Source: Pezicula radicicola
Lineage: Eukaryota > Ascomycota > Leotiomycetes > Helotiales > Dermateaceae
DNA: 64,000 bases
Reading direction: 5' to 3'
Assembly: GCA_003008705.1 (NCBI GenBank)
Contig: PDUO01000112.1
Coordinates: forward strand, 24,563-88,562
Position numbers and translations under genes: made by a program
Notes under the pieces: model-generated
Databases searched by the model: none
Seen by the model: only the letters and a program-made list of their open reading frames with translations
Told to the model about the DNA's origin: nothing
Part shown: positions 24,425 to 35,820 of the stretch, piece by piece
How the letters are laid out: every line of letters starts with the position of its first letter
How positions within the stretch are numbered: position 1 is the stretch's first letter

Positions 24425-25862
24425 TCTAAAAAACCCACGACCTACGAAGCTTTATTTCAAGAGTGACGTATCGAATCTCTTGACTTGGGAAAGCCATCTC
24501 CACCTAGTTACTTAAACGCGGGTAAGAGGGCTGAGTACCAGGAATTCTTCTATGAACTTAGTAGCTCGGAGTGCTCGGTCACTACAATTACTAGTAAAGT
24601 GGAGTCGATAGTAGATGTCTACAAAGCGATCTCACAGGCTCCACGGCCCATAGCGGGAGTTATTCGCCTTGCCATGGTGTTTTGGGTAGGTGTATCCGCA
24701 GAGTATTGATTTTCATTATCCCCAGAGACTGACTGATGGTGTCTGCAGGACTCACCCATCGCCAGCATAGCCCATTCGGACTAGATGGCAGTAAATTCGC
24801 CTAAGGTAACTGGTGCATGGAATCTCCATGAAAACCTCAAAGACAAAGCGCTAGACTTCTTCGTACTAGCTAGCTCACTTGTCACCATCGTCGAACAGCC
24901 AGGCCAAGGAAACTTCACCTTTCTCGAAGCCTTCTGCCAATACCAACACTCTCTTTCTCTCCCAGTGTCGGTACTCAATATCTGTCCTATAGATGGCCTC
25001 GGCTTTGTCGCCGAGAACGCATTCGCAAGGAAGAACATGAAAGCGCAGGGCCTATACTTCCTGTGTAAGCCCGAGCTACTCGATTTCCTCGAACTCTTAA
25101 TCCTTATGTCGCATCCGGCACAAGATATAGTGTAAACTCTAGAGCACAATATGTAGGAAATCGAAAAAAGTCTAAATTGTCCCATTCTGAAAAAATGAGT
25201 AGGAGGCAGTAGACCTTTATATACAAAAGCTAAGCATCAATTGGAGCCTGATTTCTATACAAAATAAGGCATTCTGGATGCAGCGGCATTTCCACGTAGA
25301 GCGCTACAATAGAAAACAGGGTTGGTAGGGAAGAGGCCCGAAAAAGTAGAAGCAATTATGGCCAGAATGAAGATATACTCCACCACATGACCAGAATGGA
25401 CCTCAATGGCCGACATATAGAGTCCAACATTGGCAAAGTGCAGTCCTAGCCGAACACCAGCCAGCTGATCATGGGCCTGTGTTCAGAAGGCCATCTCAAC
25501 GATCCCAGCACGCAAACGAACTGGCGTCGGGGCCGACGGATGAGTTTCTACCACAACAACTAACCCTAGGGTCTCCAAGGACGGGGTAGCTCGAGCAAGT
25601 TAACGGCCTTCCTTTCAGAGGCAGCGGACGGTCCAGAGGTGCTAGGCAAGGCACGCAGCGCCAAGTATCTCGCTCGTGAGATCGGTCTGACGGTTTACAG
25701 CTTCTTGTTGAAGCCAGAGGATGATCTAGATATTTCATTATTGACGCTGGCATAGATTGGGCTCGATCTCGCTTATGGCATTTGAGTTGCGTCGCTAGTG
25801 GAAACAAGCGTTTGGGCTGCGCGTACGTACTGTAATTCAATTATATTGGGCGGGCAGGAACT
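24425..25862 (+). pseudogene. Highly reducing polyketide synthase, KR-ACP C-terminal remnant
   Basis: KR domain: GKRAEYQEFFYELSSSECSV, the NADPH-binding side strand QAPRPIAGVIRLAMV, and [20 protein letters not shown] (24810-24870). It continues with the catalytic region LASSLVTIV and [17 protein letters not shown], all in the order of fungal HR-PKS KRs. The KR-ACP linker (25140-25585) is hardly readable. The ACP follows at about 25610-25850: REIGLTVYSFLLKPEDDLDI and LA*IGLD, then one frame on MAFELRR*WKQAFGL. A single extra C sits exactly at the phosphopantetheine-attachment serine codon (GLDSL). Stops occur at HSD*MAV (TGG to TAG), LA*IGL (CAG to TAG) and RR*WKQ. The KS, AT, DH and ER domains are absent. 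The intact enzyme would have been a >2000-aa iterative synthase; only about 450 codons remain. Confidence 0.85.
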
Positions 25863-25885
25863 TTGCAAATATTCTGGGGACCCCG

Positions 25886-26055
25886 TACCTCATGACATGT
25901 ATTTGCCATGGCGTGAGTCATGTGAACTACCTCATGACATATGTTTGCCATATGGTGAGGTCATGTGTCCTACCTCATGGCATATGTTTGCCATGGGGTG
26001 AGTCATGTGACCCACCTTATGACATATATTTTCTATGTGAATGACACTATGGCCG
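25886..26055. repeat. 42-bp minisatellite, four units
   Basis: Units start near 25887, 25929, 25971 and 26012; a fifth decayed unit may continue to about 26090. The consensus begins CTACCTCATGACATATGTTT and includes GCCATGGGGTGAGTCATGTG. Each unit contains CATGAC...GTCATG arms, so single units can fold. Confidence 0.85.
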
Positions 26056-26519
26056 ACACAATAACATATCTTTACCATAGTGTACACGCTATTATTAAGC
26101 TCAACCCCTAATATACGCTAGACCTATTTGCAAAGTTCAATGCAGATAATTCGCTATCTGTTATATAGACTTGAACTTGCCGAGTCAAAGTATCTGAGTG
26201 ATAGATCCACCAAAATCGTCCTCTAGAAGCTTCTGATGTCTAGTAATAGTTCGAATCTGTTCACTCATGAATTTGGCGTCCTAGGCTCATAATAGGATCT
26301 TGGGGTGATTAGTTGGTATAGTAGTAGCCGCCTGTTTGTTCGTTCTGTGCCGTGGGGGGGTGGGGGAAATGGGTACGTAAGTGTAGAAGTAAGGGAGGAA
26401 GGGGAGGTTGAAGGTAGGAAGGAAAGGTAATGAAGTGTATCGATAAGGAAGTAAGAAAGAAACGATAGCAAGTAAAAGAGTATTGTAGAAGATGTAAGAA
26501 GGAGGGGGCAAAAGAAAAG

Positions 26520-27436
26520 AAACAATAGACACACAGAAATATTACCGAACCTTGGACATAGCCAAACCCAAAGAACTACTACCACCAGTACCATTAACAT
26601 CAACATCTCCAACTTCCGCCTCCTCTCCGACGTCCTCCTCGCCAGATTCACCGCTAGTACATCACTCACAGTAGAATCCGAATTAGTCCTCCTTGCGAGA
26701 AGAAACCGAAACGCGAGAGCAATAGTGGTATTCTTGAAACTGATTCTTGTGCGTGTGATTGTGCTTGAACTACGTTGACGATGGTAATGGTGATGGTCTA
26801 GCGCGGGGTTTCGTAGCGGTAGTAGTAGTAGTAGCAGCAGTAGAGATATCATTCTTGTTCTTGTTGTTATTGTTGATGAATTTTGTATTAGGATTGAAAT
26901 TGTTCTTTGTCTGGTGGTCCTTGAACTTGGACATGAGATTGGATTTGGAATTTGTTTTAGCTCTCTTTCCTAGTAGCAAAAAAATTAATGATTAGAATGA
27001 TTAGCCTGCAGGAACTCATTCACTCTCTCTGTGGGGAAAACAATTGGGTAAACGGGTACTCACTTGCTCGCTCTATCTCATCTTTCACGAGAAACATCCT
27101 CAACTCAGCAACCTTACCTGCCTCTGAATTCCACGCTGCAAACACTCGGCCGTTAACAGATCCCTAGTCTGGCGAAAATACTTAACGACTAGATCTTCGT
27201 TCAAGAGACTAGTGCCTATGCTGTTGTCGTTTTTACTGTGCTTGTATTTGGTTTTATGCTTGGCCATGTCTACGTCCGCGTCCACGACCTCCATGCGGTT
27301 GTTGAAATTGTTGCTGAGGTAGAAGATTTGTAAACGAGGCTTCAGGTTGGCCTTTAAACCGTGTGTAGCGAGACCGAGTCGCATACATTCTTGTTGCAGC
27401 TCAGGCTTGGGAATATCGAAGACAAGGTAGGGAGCT
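26520..27436 (-). CDS. SAP-like domain protein, partial model
   Basis: Exon 27118-27436 (acceptor at 27437, donor GTAAGG at 27117) encodes VFDIPKPELQQECMRLGLAT then HGLKANLKPRLQIFYL, a SAP-type helix-extended-helix motif. A second similar unit follows, DLVVKYFRQTRDLL...CLQRGIQRQ. This matches the paired motif of the gene at 42082-44209. The next exon starts at 26969. Its two candidate frames disagree: one is lysine/asparagine-rich (AKTNSKSNLMSKFK) and ends at 26770; the other stays open to 26265 but is low-complexity. SAP motifs bind DNA or RNA in nuclear proteins; function here is not known. The start and end of the model are uncertain, and it may be a decayed paralogue. Confidence 0.45.
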
Positions 27437-27439
27437 CTA

Positions 27440-29036
27440 GGAGAGGAGGAGCTTTGTTTTTTTTTTCTTGGATGGTATTCATTAGTGAGACTCTAAGGGG
27501 AGTTTTTTATTCTGCTAGCTGCATGGATGGATGGATGGATGGATAGGAAGTTGGGTATTTGGAGTGTGGGGTGTGAAGTATAGTGTATGGTGTAAAAGAT
27601 AATACTGTACTTACTGCAAGGATCATAGCGAGCAAGGACCAACCGACCAAGAAATATTCGTACGTAGAGTTGGGATTGGATGCCAGCAGCAGCAGCAGCA
27701 ATAAGTGAGTGTCGATGGGCGAAAAAGAAAAAAGACTGACAGCTGCCTGTAGTGTGATTGATCGACAACTACCAAGAAGAGATAAAGAACAAGAAGGATA
27801 GAGAGAGCGGGATAATAACCAATAGTTAAGAAAATCAAGTTGTAGTATTTGCACAACCAACAACAAAAACAGCTTCACTCGTTTGTCTCAGCATCGGCAT
27901 CAGCACTAGCATCAGCATACCCTGAGACAGACAAGCAGGACATATTTTATTTCATGCATGCAACCTATCCACGCTATGCCCAGAAAGAGATCTTGACCAA
28001 TAAGCGAAAAATAAAGTCAAGTTACAGCATTATTTGTTTGTTTGTTAAGATGATTTTTCCAGCGCAGCTAGTTTTAAATCCTACTAAGTTTATATCCTTA
28101 TCCGCTGCACGTGAACCAAAACAAGGGTTCAAAAATATTACTCCGCCGCTCGGATCAATCAAAAGACAGAGTCCCTATTGGCTACAGAAGATATAAACCC
28201 TTGATATAGTGGAAATGGTGATTTGTATATATGTATTGTGAAATTGTGAATACTTGCCCTCTAAATTACGAGGGCAGAGGCCTGGCTCTATATATAAAAT
28301 AAGAGACATTGATATGGGCCTAAAACGTATATAAAATAATGTGTTTTGTGTGTATGAAGCTTGCGTACAGGAGCTATGTAAGTGCTGCGTATATACCCAC
28401 GTAATTGGCTCAAATAAAGGTTAGAAACATACGAAAATGAGGATATAATGTTTATACTAATAGCACGTAACGATTAAGCAACAGAAAATCTTCCAAAAAG
28501 AAAAAAGAAAAAAGTCTCTATTATCGTTCTAAACGAAGAAGCCCAGCCAGCAGAATAATCAAAGCCACATCTTATTTCACAGCCCGAATCAAAGCTCTGT
28601 ATAGCCTATATTGTGGCCCACAGGATACAGCAATTCGTAGGTATATAATATAACTCTTTCTTAACTATACAGCTCTCAGCCTCCACGGCAGTGGCCCCCG
28701 GAGGGCTAGCAGAGCATCACTGCGCTGGCTCAACCTCGGCCATGAGCCATAGGTCCACGGTTATTCAGTTCAATAGTACCTATTATCTATTTTATTATCG
28801 TAGAAACAACGCAAAAAAGAAAGAAAAAAAGAAGAAGAAAACCAACCTCTCCAACCCTGTAATAGCATGGGTAGGTAATTAGTAAGTACAAACATACCAT
28901 AATAATACAATACATTACATACCGTACAACATCCTCAACCCAATGTTTCATTCCATCAGGTAAACTGTAAACACGACTTGATCTACGAACCTGTACTTGT
29001 CCTTCCAGGTACCCCTACAACTTTAACCTCCTCTCT
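27440..29036. other. Low-complex, no supported gene
   Basis: Contains short microsatellites: (ATGG)5 near 27523-27542 and (CAG)5 near 27690-27705. Leucine/serine-rich open frames on the minus strand look like composition artefacts. Confidence 0.5.
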
Positions 29037-29937
29037 TTAGCCTTTCGATAACACCCCCCTTACATCCTCTGGTCTAGCTTCTGCAGCCGGATTACCTAAT
29101 AAAGCATACTCGAGATTGCGGACTTGTAATATACAATTGTTTAGCTCGAAGGGCTCAAGGAGCGTCTGTGAGATGTAGTACAGGTATTAGATACCGGCTG
29201 TTTCTTTCTTGACTACTATTCGTTCTTGTTTCGCCGTCTCGGTCTCGCTGTTATCGTCGTGGTGGTAGTGGTGGTGGTTGTGGTAGAAAAGAGGTGGGAA
29301 TGGTGGGAATGGTGGCGCTAATGATGATAAGAATGGATTTAGTCTTTGGAATAAAGTATATAGATATTGCTAGATAGTGCAGATCCAAGTCCACCGTTAT
29401 TTTAGACTATCGGAAGAGGGAAAAGATGTCGTAGTAGGTTGAATCTCGAGTTCTAGAAGGAAGATACGGAACTGCTGCCACATTTTAAAGTACATTCTAA
29501 AATTATCCTAACTCTCCATCACCGGCCTCTTGCCTTCTCGACACGACTCCTTGATAAGATTTCCAAGGTCAGAAAGAGATGCGGTAGTAATGCTAGCCGC
29601 GGTTAGGAGGTAATCACTATCTTGGATGCGCTGCGAGAGTTGGTCGAGTGCCTTAGCACTAAGGTAAATATGAGCGTTGTGGTACCTGTGTGTAACTATG
29701 GTAGAACCAAGCTAAGGAGATTTTGAAGGTAGAGGCGGCGCTGAAAATGGTCTCAGGTTCATATTCAGGTGGGTCTCCTTCCCTTCCTACTAGATTGAGA
29801 GAAAGAAGATCTTGGAAGCTTATCGATTCGATATTTTGTGTAGAGCAATCTCTGTTGCGAATCATGGCGTTAAGCTGTCTCTGGGTCTGAGAGGGTTCTG
29901 ATGATTCTCTAGGTACTCTGTAAGGAGAAGAAGTCAT
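29037..29937 (-). pseudogene. Unrecognised protein of about 295 aa, broken by stops and a 19-bp insertion
   Basis: The ATG at 29937 starts MTSSPYRVPRESSEPSQ. The same frame can be followed to a TAA at 29037 with only a few interruptions: TAG at VMES*DN, TAA at SLK*RW, TAG at CTI*QY and TAA at AGI*YL, each one C-to-T away from Gln. Between WFYH and NAHIYLSAKALDQLSQR a 19-bp insertion shifts the frame by one (see findings). The end reads LEYALLGNPAAEARPEDVRG. Helical parts such as YLLTAASITTASLSDLGNLI look like true coding sequence, with a His/Pro-rich tract near 29270. I do not recognise the family. Confidence 0.6.
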
Positions 29938-32733
29938 CTTGGACTGCTTGTCTTGTATTGCCACAGTATTGCATTGTAATTGGTTACCTGAAGTATTGTA
30001 CTTTCTTCCTAGAGTTAGATTTTTGTTTTTTTTTCTTCTTCTTTATTCGCGTGTCTGTTTGTATCTGTGTAGTTAATAAAATGGTATACACTTGAATCTT
30101 GACTCGAGTTAAGCGAAGTTGAGTTTACTTGTGTTCTTTTTAGAACCCCCTTTTTTCTTTCTTCTTAAGGAAAATTTAGAGTATTGAAGGTGGTCTTGGT
30201 TTTGATATGATTATGATATAATGGAGGTTGGTTGGCAGTGTGGTTGGCTGGCTCTGGCTACTGGTTTGCTTGCAAGTTGTAGAACTGGAAGTGAGAGTGG
30301 AAGTTGGAGTGGGAGTGGAAGTTGGAGTGGGAGTGGAAGTTGGAGTGGGAGTGGAAGTNNNNNNNNNNNNNNNNNNNNNNNNNNNNNNNNNNNNNNNNNN
30401 NNNNNNNNNNNNNNNNNNNNNNNNNNNNNNNNNNNNNNNNNNNNNNNNNNNNNNNNNNNNNNNNNNNNNNNNNNNNNNNNNNNNNNNNNNNNNNNNNNNN
30501 NNNNNNNNNNNNNNNNNNNNNNNNNNNNNNNNNNNNNNNNNNNNNNNNNNNNNNNNNNNNNNNNNNNNNNNNNNNNNNNNNNNNNNNNNNNNNNNNNNNN
30601 NNNNNNNNNNNNNNNNNNNNNNNNNNNNNNNNNNNNNNNNNNNNNNNNNNNNNNNNNNNNNNNNNNNNNNNNNNNNNNNNNGAGTGGAAGTGGAAGTGGA
30701 AGTTAGTGAGATACTTCAATTGCTGGCTGGCTGGCTATTTGGTTGGTTGATTAATTGATTAATTGATTGATAAGTGCAGAATCGAGATTAAGTGATTGAC
30801 AGTTTGAGACTTTGAGACTTTGAACAAGGGATGATTGACAGAAGACGTCTTTCTTGGGGAGAAAGTCTGTGGTCCGAGGTTGGAGGTGTTGATGATAAAG
30901 CCTTAGTAAGCTTGAATGCGAGGGCAGAAGAGAATACAGAGTAGAGCGTGGCGGTGTATTCTTTGGTGGTGTATTTTTTAGCGATGTGTGTTTTAGTGAT
31001 GTATGTTTTAGTAGGGTAATTTTTAGTGGTGTATTTTTGGTAGTGTATTGTACGTATAGAGCATAGAGAGTAAAGAATTCAAATGTTTAAAACAAAAGCT
31101 CGATAGGTGTATGGCATGGTAAATGGGATAAGATGGGTTGGTTCTGTCTATAGGGTCTGGAAAATCCAACCAAGATATAAACAGTACTTTTCTTTCTCTT
31201 TTGTTTTATCTTTTTTTTTCAGCTTCCTTCCCCGTTTGTTTGTTTCTTCTTCTTCTTCTTGTCTTTCAAGGATAATATCAGAGAAGATTGGGGTTTTCGA
31301 TTTGTGATAGGATATTATGATATGATATGATGTTGATAGCGAAGTAGACTCGAAGCGAAGGCTAGTTAGCAGTGCTTGTCTTTTATGTTTTTTTTTCGAT
31401 ATCTGCAAGGAAGCGATCATAGTTGGGGAGGTAGAGTTGTTGCACTTTGTAATATTATAGGTGAGTGGAAGAAAGAAGAGGGAGCAACGGCGAGATGAGA
31501 ATTCGTAATTGTAGTAGGAGGTAGGCCGTTGACTTTAAATAAAATTTCCGAATTTAGACGACTTCGACTTTGACTTCTTTTTAAGGTTCTCTGGATAGAT
31601 ATAGTAGGGGTAGGTGAAGCAGTATTCTTGATTGATTTTAGTACTAGTTGGCAAAGGTGCTGCTTTTCTTTTTTCGTGCCGTAAGATGGTATAGTATGGG
31701 GCAGTTGGTAGGTTTCCTGTTTGGTCGAGTCGATGATACTTAGTCTCAAGATTGACACAGTACGGGAAGGTCTCGAAGTAAGTTAAGACAGCATAGATGA
31801 TAAAAGTCGAATTAGCTCTGCAGATAGTGAATTACTTGATTGACTTACTTACCAGTGCCAGAGCCAAAAACAGAGGGAAAACGACTATGAAATGGAATTC
31901 CCGAACCATTTTATACCATAGTCTCATCTCATCTCGTCTCGTCTGAACTCATCTTGTCAGGTCTCAGATCGCCCATCATATTGACTTCCCCGATATCAAG
32001 GACTGCTAGGGCGCCCTTTTAACAGACAGCAAATGACAGAAGCGAAACATAGAGGCGAGACAAGATGATTTGAGAGTTGAGACGAAAGATAGATAAGGGT
32101 TGTAAAGAGGTAAGCAAGGTAGATTCGAGAGATATAAAGATATCAAGATGTAAATATTTGTTGGTTGTGGTTTGCGGCTTGCCATGGATATCAGAAAGAG
32201 GTATATTTAGATTGAGATTGAGATGAAGATAAGAATCATAAGAATCATGAGATCATACAAGCGAGCAAGCGAGCAAGGAAGCAAGCAAGGGAAAGGAAAG
32301 AAAGGAGGGCAGGGGAGGGCAGGGGAGAGCCCATACCTATATACTCCTATGCCAATGGTCTAACCGCGGGCATCCGTAATAATAAAAATTCAGGTGTAAA
32401 AAGGTATTTTCGCTCGCTCGCTTAGGAGATGTAAAAGTGGTTCCTCCGGACGACACTTACATAGATTTTGGTCAATTAAGCAAAGCAGTCTTTACCATTA
32501 GCATAGGCTTACTTCTGAGAGTGACAGTATTGCCATATACTTCGAGTTCAGTGCCTATACTAGTGCCTATTTTACTAGATATATAATTTGGTGTCCGACC
32601 CTATAATAAATCGATTTAAGAAAATGCTACCTTAGGCAGAATTGGATTCAAGAAATTATTGCATTAACAACCATCACAACTATTCCAACCACCACCACAT
32701 CTACCAATACAACGCTGTTTCACTACTGCTCGT
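29938..32733. other. Mostly repetitive and low-complexity DNA
   Basis: Contains an 18-bp minisatellite with an assembly gap. TG-rich tracts (30950-31050), TC-rich tracts and a minus-strand open frame 31417-31740 (KKEKQHLCQLVLKSIKN) show no family match, and that frame has no ATG start. No gene can be supported. Confidence 0.5.
30288..30703. repeat. 18-bp minisatellite interrupted by a 323-N gap
   Basis: Units of GGAAGTTGGAGTGGGAGT are perfect before the gap (30288-30358). A 6-bp (GGAAGT/GAGTGG) form follows it (30682-30703). The gap 30359-30681 is therefore almost certainly unresolved tandem repeat. Confidence 0.9.
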
Positions 32734-33340
32734 AATGTCGAGTCCCCCCCCCCCGCCATACGACGACGACGCCCACGCCAACACATCTTCTTCCCCCCGT
32801 CGAGGCAACATCGTCGACCCCGCCCCTCCGACTCCTCCCGCAACTGAAGACGAGGTCTTCAAGACCTCCAAGTCGGTCCGGCGTATCTTGCAGGCCATCA
32901 GAGCTCGTGCTATCGAATCATAGAGTAGTCCAGATCCACCCTTACCCAGCCGCCTACAAGAAAGTCAGCACTTCATCGCTATGTCTCGTTCCACAGATTG
33001 ATTTCAACAACTACCCAGGTGCCAAACCAGCAGCTGCCAGGTATCGGGACAGACTTCAACAACCTAGGCTAATAGGCTCCAGTTACTACCTCCCCCAGAC
33101 ATACCTCCTTTCCAGTGGTGTTCCTCGTGGCACACAAAAACTTCCAGGCCATTCATCCTGGATGACGACTTTATGGTTCCAACTTTTATTCCCTAGTTTG
33201 GTCTACCCTGGTGCTTTCTTCCTCAACGGCAAAGTCGATATGCGAATGCTCCTATCCTCCTCCACAGCAAGCGTTGGTAATCGAAACTCAAGTCGTTTTT
33301 GGACATCAGGAACATAAATTTTCTGAACCAGTATGTCATC
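32734..33340 (+). pseudogene. Unrecognised proline-rich protein, broken
   Basis: From ATG 32734 (MSSPPPPPYDDDAHAN) one frame runs through PPTPPATEDEVFKTSKSVRR to 32923. It continues past five stops (ES*SS, STD*FQ, STT*AN, FIP*FG, KRW*SK) with coding-like sequence between them, such as SRPFILDDDFMVPTFIP. Most of the stops fit Gln-to-stop transitions. Function unknown. The frame fades out near 33340. Confidence 0.4.
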
Positions 33341-35820
33341 TTTTAACTTGAGCAATTTTTCTGGGTATCTACTTTCCTCGAAACGTAGTACAAGGCTTAG
33401 CAAGGCTCAGTAAAAGGCCCTCAAGAGCACCCAAGAAAAGGGCTCTAGATTTGCAGGGTAACACCGTAAGACCGACGAAAGTATGGGCCATGCGTGCCAA
33501 TGCCACAGGCTCGTACCGGAAAACGACTCCTTCCACCTTGTTCTGTGACTTTCCAAGCCATCCTTCCTTAACATAATGCAAAATTGTGGTCGGGAAAAGG
33601 GGAGAGATTGAAGCCTATATTTTGCCTAAAAAGCAGAAGGACATATACATAATAATAACTTCTCTGAATCCGATATAATTTTACCCTGTACTTCGTATAA
33701 TCCCTTGGAACTCACTTGAATGGATCAAAACTAACTTAATATACTGAACCAGTTAGCACGACCCGCAAAAAAAACTTATATATGAACCCACCTAAACCTC
33801 TACATACCCTCCTCGGTGTTCCATAAGAACCTGGGCCTCCACTGTTCTTCTCCAACACTTTTCTTTGAAGGCCGTGGATCTCTTTGCTTGTTCCGGCCTT
33901 GACTCCTGGCTGAGCTGCCGTTGAAGAGATCATCTGGGATCGAATGGCAGACGTAACGTTTGATGGTTGAAGTCTAGATGCAACAGGCTCGCCTGCAAAT
34001 AAGCGACCAGCGCCGGCGCGGCTAAGCGATTTGCGTAGGTCGGTAGTTTTCGTAGAATGGGCCAAAATAGTAATAGCAGGGTAGCGACGTCAATGGGTAT
34101 GATCTACCGCCATTGATTTTTTAAGTGTACAATAAAGCTACCTAAATTGCCAGACGTGAAAGAGAAAAGGCAAGGTTTCCAAGGTACAATTTACAGCAAG
34201 TACTCCTCGCATCCTACGCTATCATTCCAACCGATTGAATTATCAGAACTCCCTTTCAGAGGAATTGTAGAATCCACAGTATCTTGGTATGGAGTATTCC
34301 ATTATCGCTATCGGAAGGGCCTACCATGAAAACTTCCCCACATCCACCGCCGCGGCAGGGTAAAGTTACTCAAAGTGTTGTCGCTGTTGGTGGCTTGCTC
34401 TGCGAAGGTCTCTCTTTGGGAAAGCTGGCAACACTAGCTACGCTCGTCTGCCGGGACGATCTGGAGGCGGAAGAAAACTCTTGCTGGCCGTCTCGGACTT
34501 CTAGGAGAATACTTCGAGGAAGAAATGGACATTGACCTACCTGTCCCCAAGCAAAATGGCCATAGTAACGGCAGCTCAAATCCAAAAAGATAATCTAGCA
34601 TAATCTTTTGTTTTACTATGATAATGAAATAGAAACCGCCTCTCAGTGCCGGAGTATCGGGCTGTTCCTCTCTAGCCGAGGCAGGGATATTCTCGTCGAA
34701 ATCAGGCAGCTGAGTTTAGGCCATGTCTTGATTTATCCAAATAAATTCAAGTTGATGAAATGGTTGCTCCATCTTGTCAAGCAGTAGCACTTCTTTAATG
34801 TCTTATACAATGCACCCAAGGCAATGACAGCATACTTGATCGAAGCTTCCAAATGACTAGCATGAGTCAACCAAGACCGATGAACTTTTGGGTAACACCT
34901 GTGACAACTAAGCAGATTGTTAAGAGGCTTACGGAGAAGGGATATTAGACAGCACAAAGCTTTTATCATCAAGGTTAACTTCTTAGTAAAATATAGAATC
35001 TAGAATTCGAAAGACTAGGATGTCCGAGTAGGAACAAGGAAAGCTGTAAACCTATTAGTAAAGAAGGTTATAAGATGTATAAAGAAGTATAAGATAGTAC
35101 TACTCTCGTTGTCGTATTGTAGCCTTAGCTATTAGTTTATTGAAGGAACAAAAATAATTAAACTTGATGGGCTAGCGGGGCATCATTTTAACGTTACCAG
35201 TAACTTCTATTGCCTCTCGGCGATTGTTGAGGTTGTTGATTGGGAGGGGGTTGTGGGGAGTGGGAGTTGGAAGGCGGTTTTGGTTGAGGGGGGTTAGGGT
35301 TAAGTATTAACTCAATGGTCGACACTAATAGGAAACACATGAAGATAAATTAAATATCAAACAACAGATAGAAAAGTACAAGCATCAACGATGACAAAGT
35401 ATTATCTAGAAGCTGATTAACTCGCAACTACGCTCAAGATGATTTTGTATCAAAACAAACAGTAGACATATAATACCAACCATTGCTAGAATCACAAGCT
35501 ACTCCAGCTGTGATAAGTACGTTGTCCTCCATCTCTATCTCTCTCTATCCCACTACTACTTCCCAAGTCATCTAGAAATTTCAGAAGCAAATAGAACCAA
35601 GTATAAGTAGAGTTTTATGTACCAATGCTACTCGTTTAGCTTCAGCAAGCTTGCTCTACCCTTTGAAATTGGCAAGCATTTTCATTCCGGTCCTTCCTGC
35701 AAGATTGCTTTCGGCACTCGAGGTACCTTGCCCCTATATTGTAGGGATCAAGAGGCGGCACGAGAACATAGAATTACTGGATGAAGACTACGTTTTGGTA
35801 GATCTAGATCTGTATATCAT
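33341..35820. other. Region with weak coding remnants only
   Basis: A plus-strand frame 34147-34590 is interrupted by two stops and ends with GRLGLLGEYFEEEMDIDL and a PKR tail. It may be the 3' end of a dead gene, family unknown. Minus-strand open frames 33369-33581 (GWLGKSQNKVEGVVFRYEP) and 33736-34065 are equally unassigned. The stretch 34600-35640 shows nothing recognisable apart from a telomere-like GGGTTAGGGTTAAG at about 35289-35305. Confidence 0.35.

Noticed and set aside
25886..26090. CRISPR-like array
   Set aside because: The repeat units are contiguous with no unique spacers, and the host is a eukaryote. It is a minisatellite.
26265..26852. Long minus-strand open frame of 195 codons
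   Set aside because: Leu/Ser/Pro-rich translation of pyrimidine-rich DNA with no domain. The competing lysine-rich frame fits the SAP-like gene better, although the choice is not certain.
27507..27878. Minus-strand frame with apparent hydrophobic helices
   Set aside because: The hydrophobicity comes from CT-rich low-complexity and microsatellite DNA (CAG and ATGG runs). Two other frames are open over the same stretch.
30221..30758. Open frames across the gap at 30359-30681
   Set aside because: They are open only because of N and an 18-bp or 6-bp tandem repeat.
33369..33581. Minus frame with KEGWLGKSQNKVEGVVFRYEP resembling an oxysterol-binding protein segment
   Set aside because: Only about 20 residues resemble that family and neither side continues the similarity.
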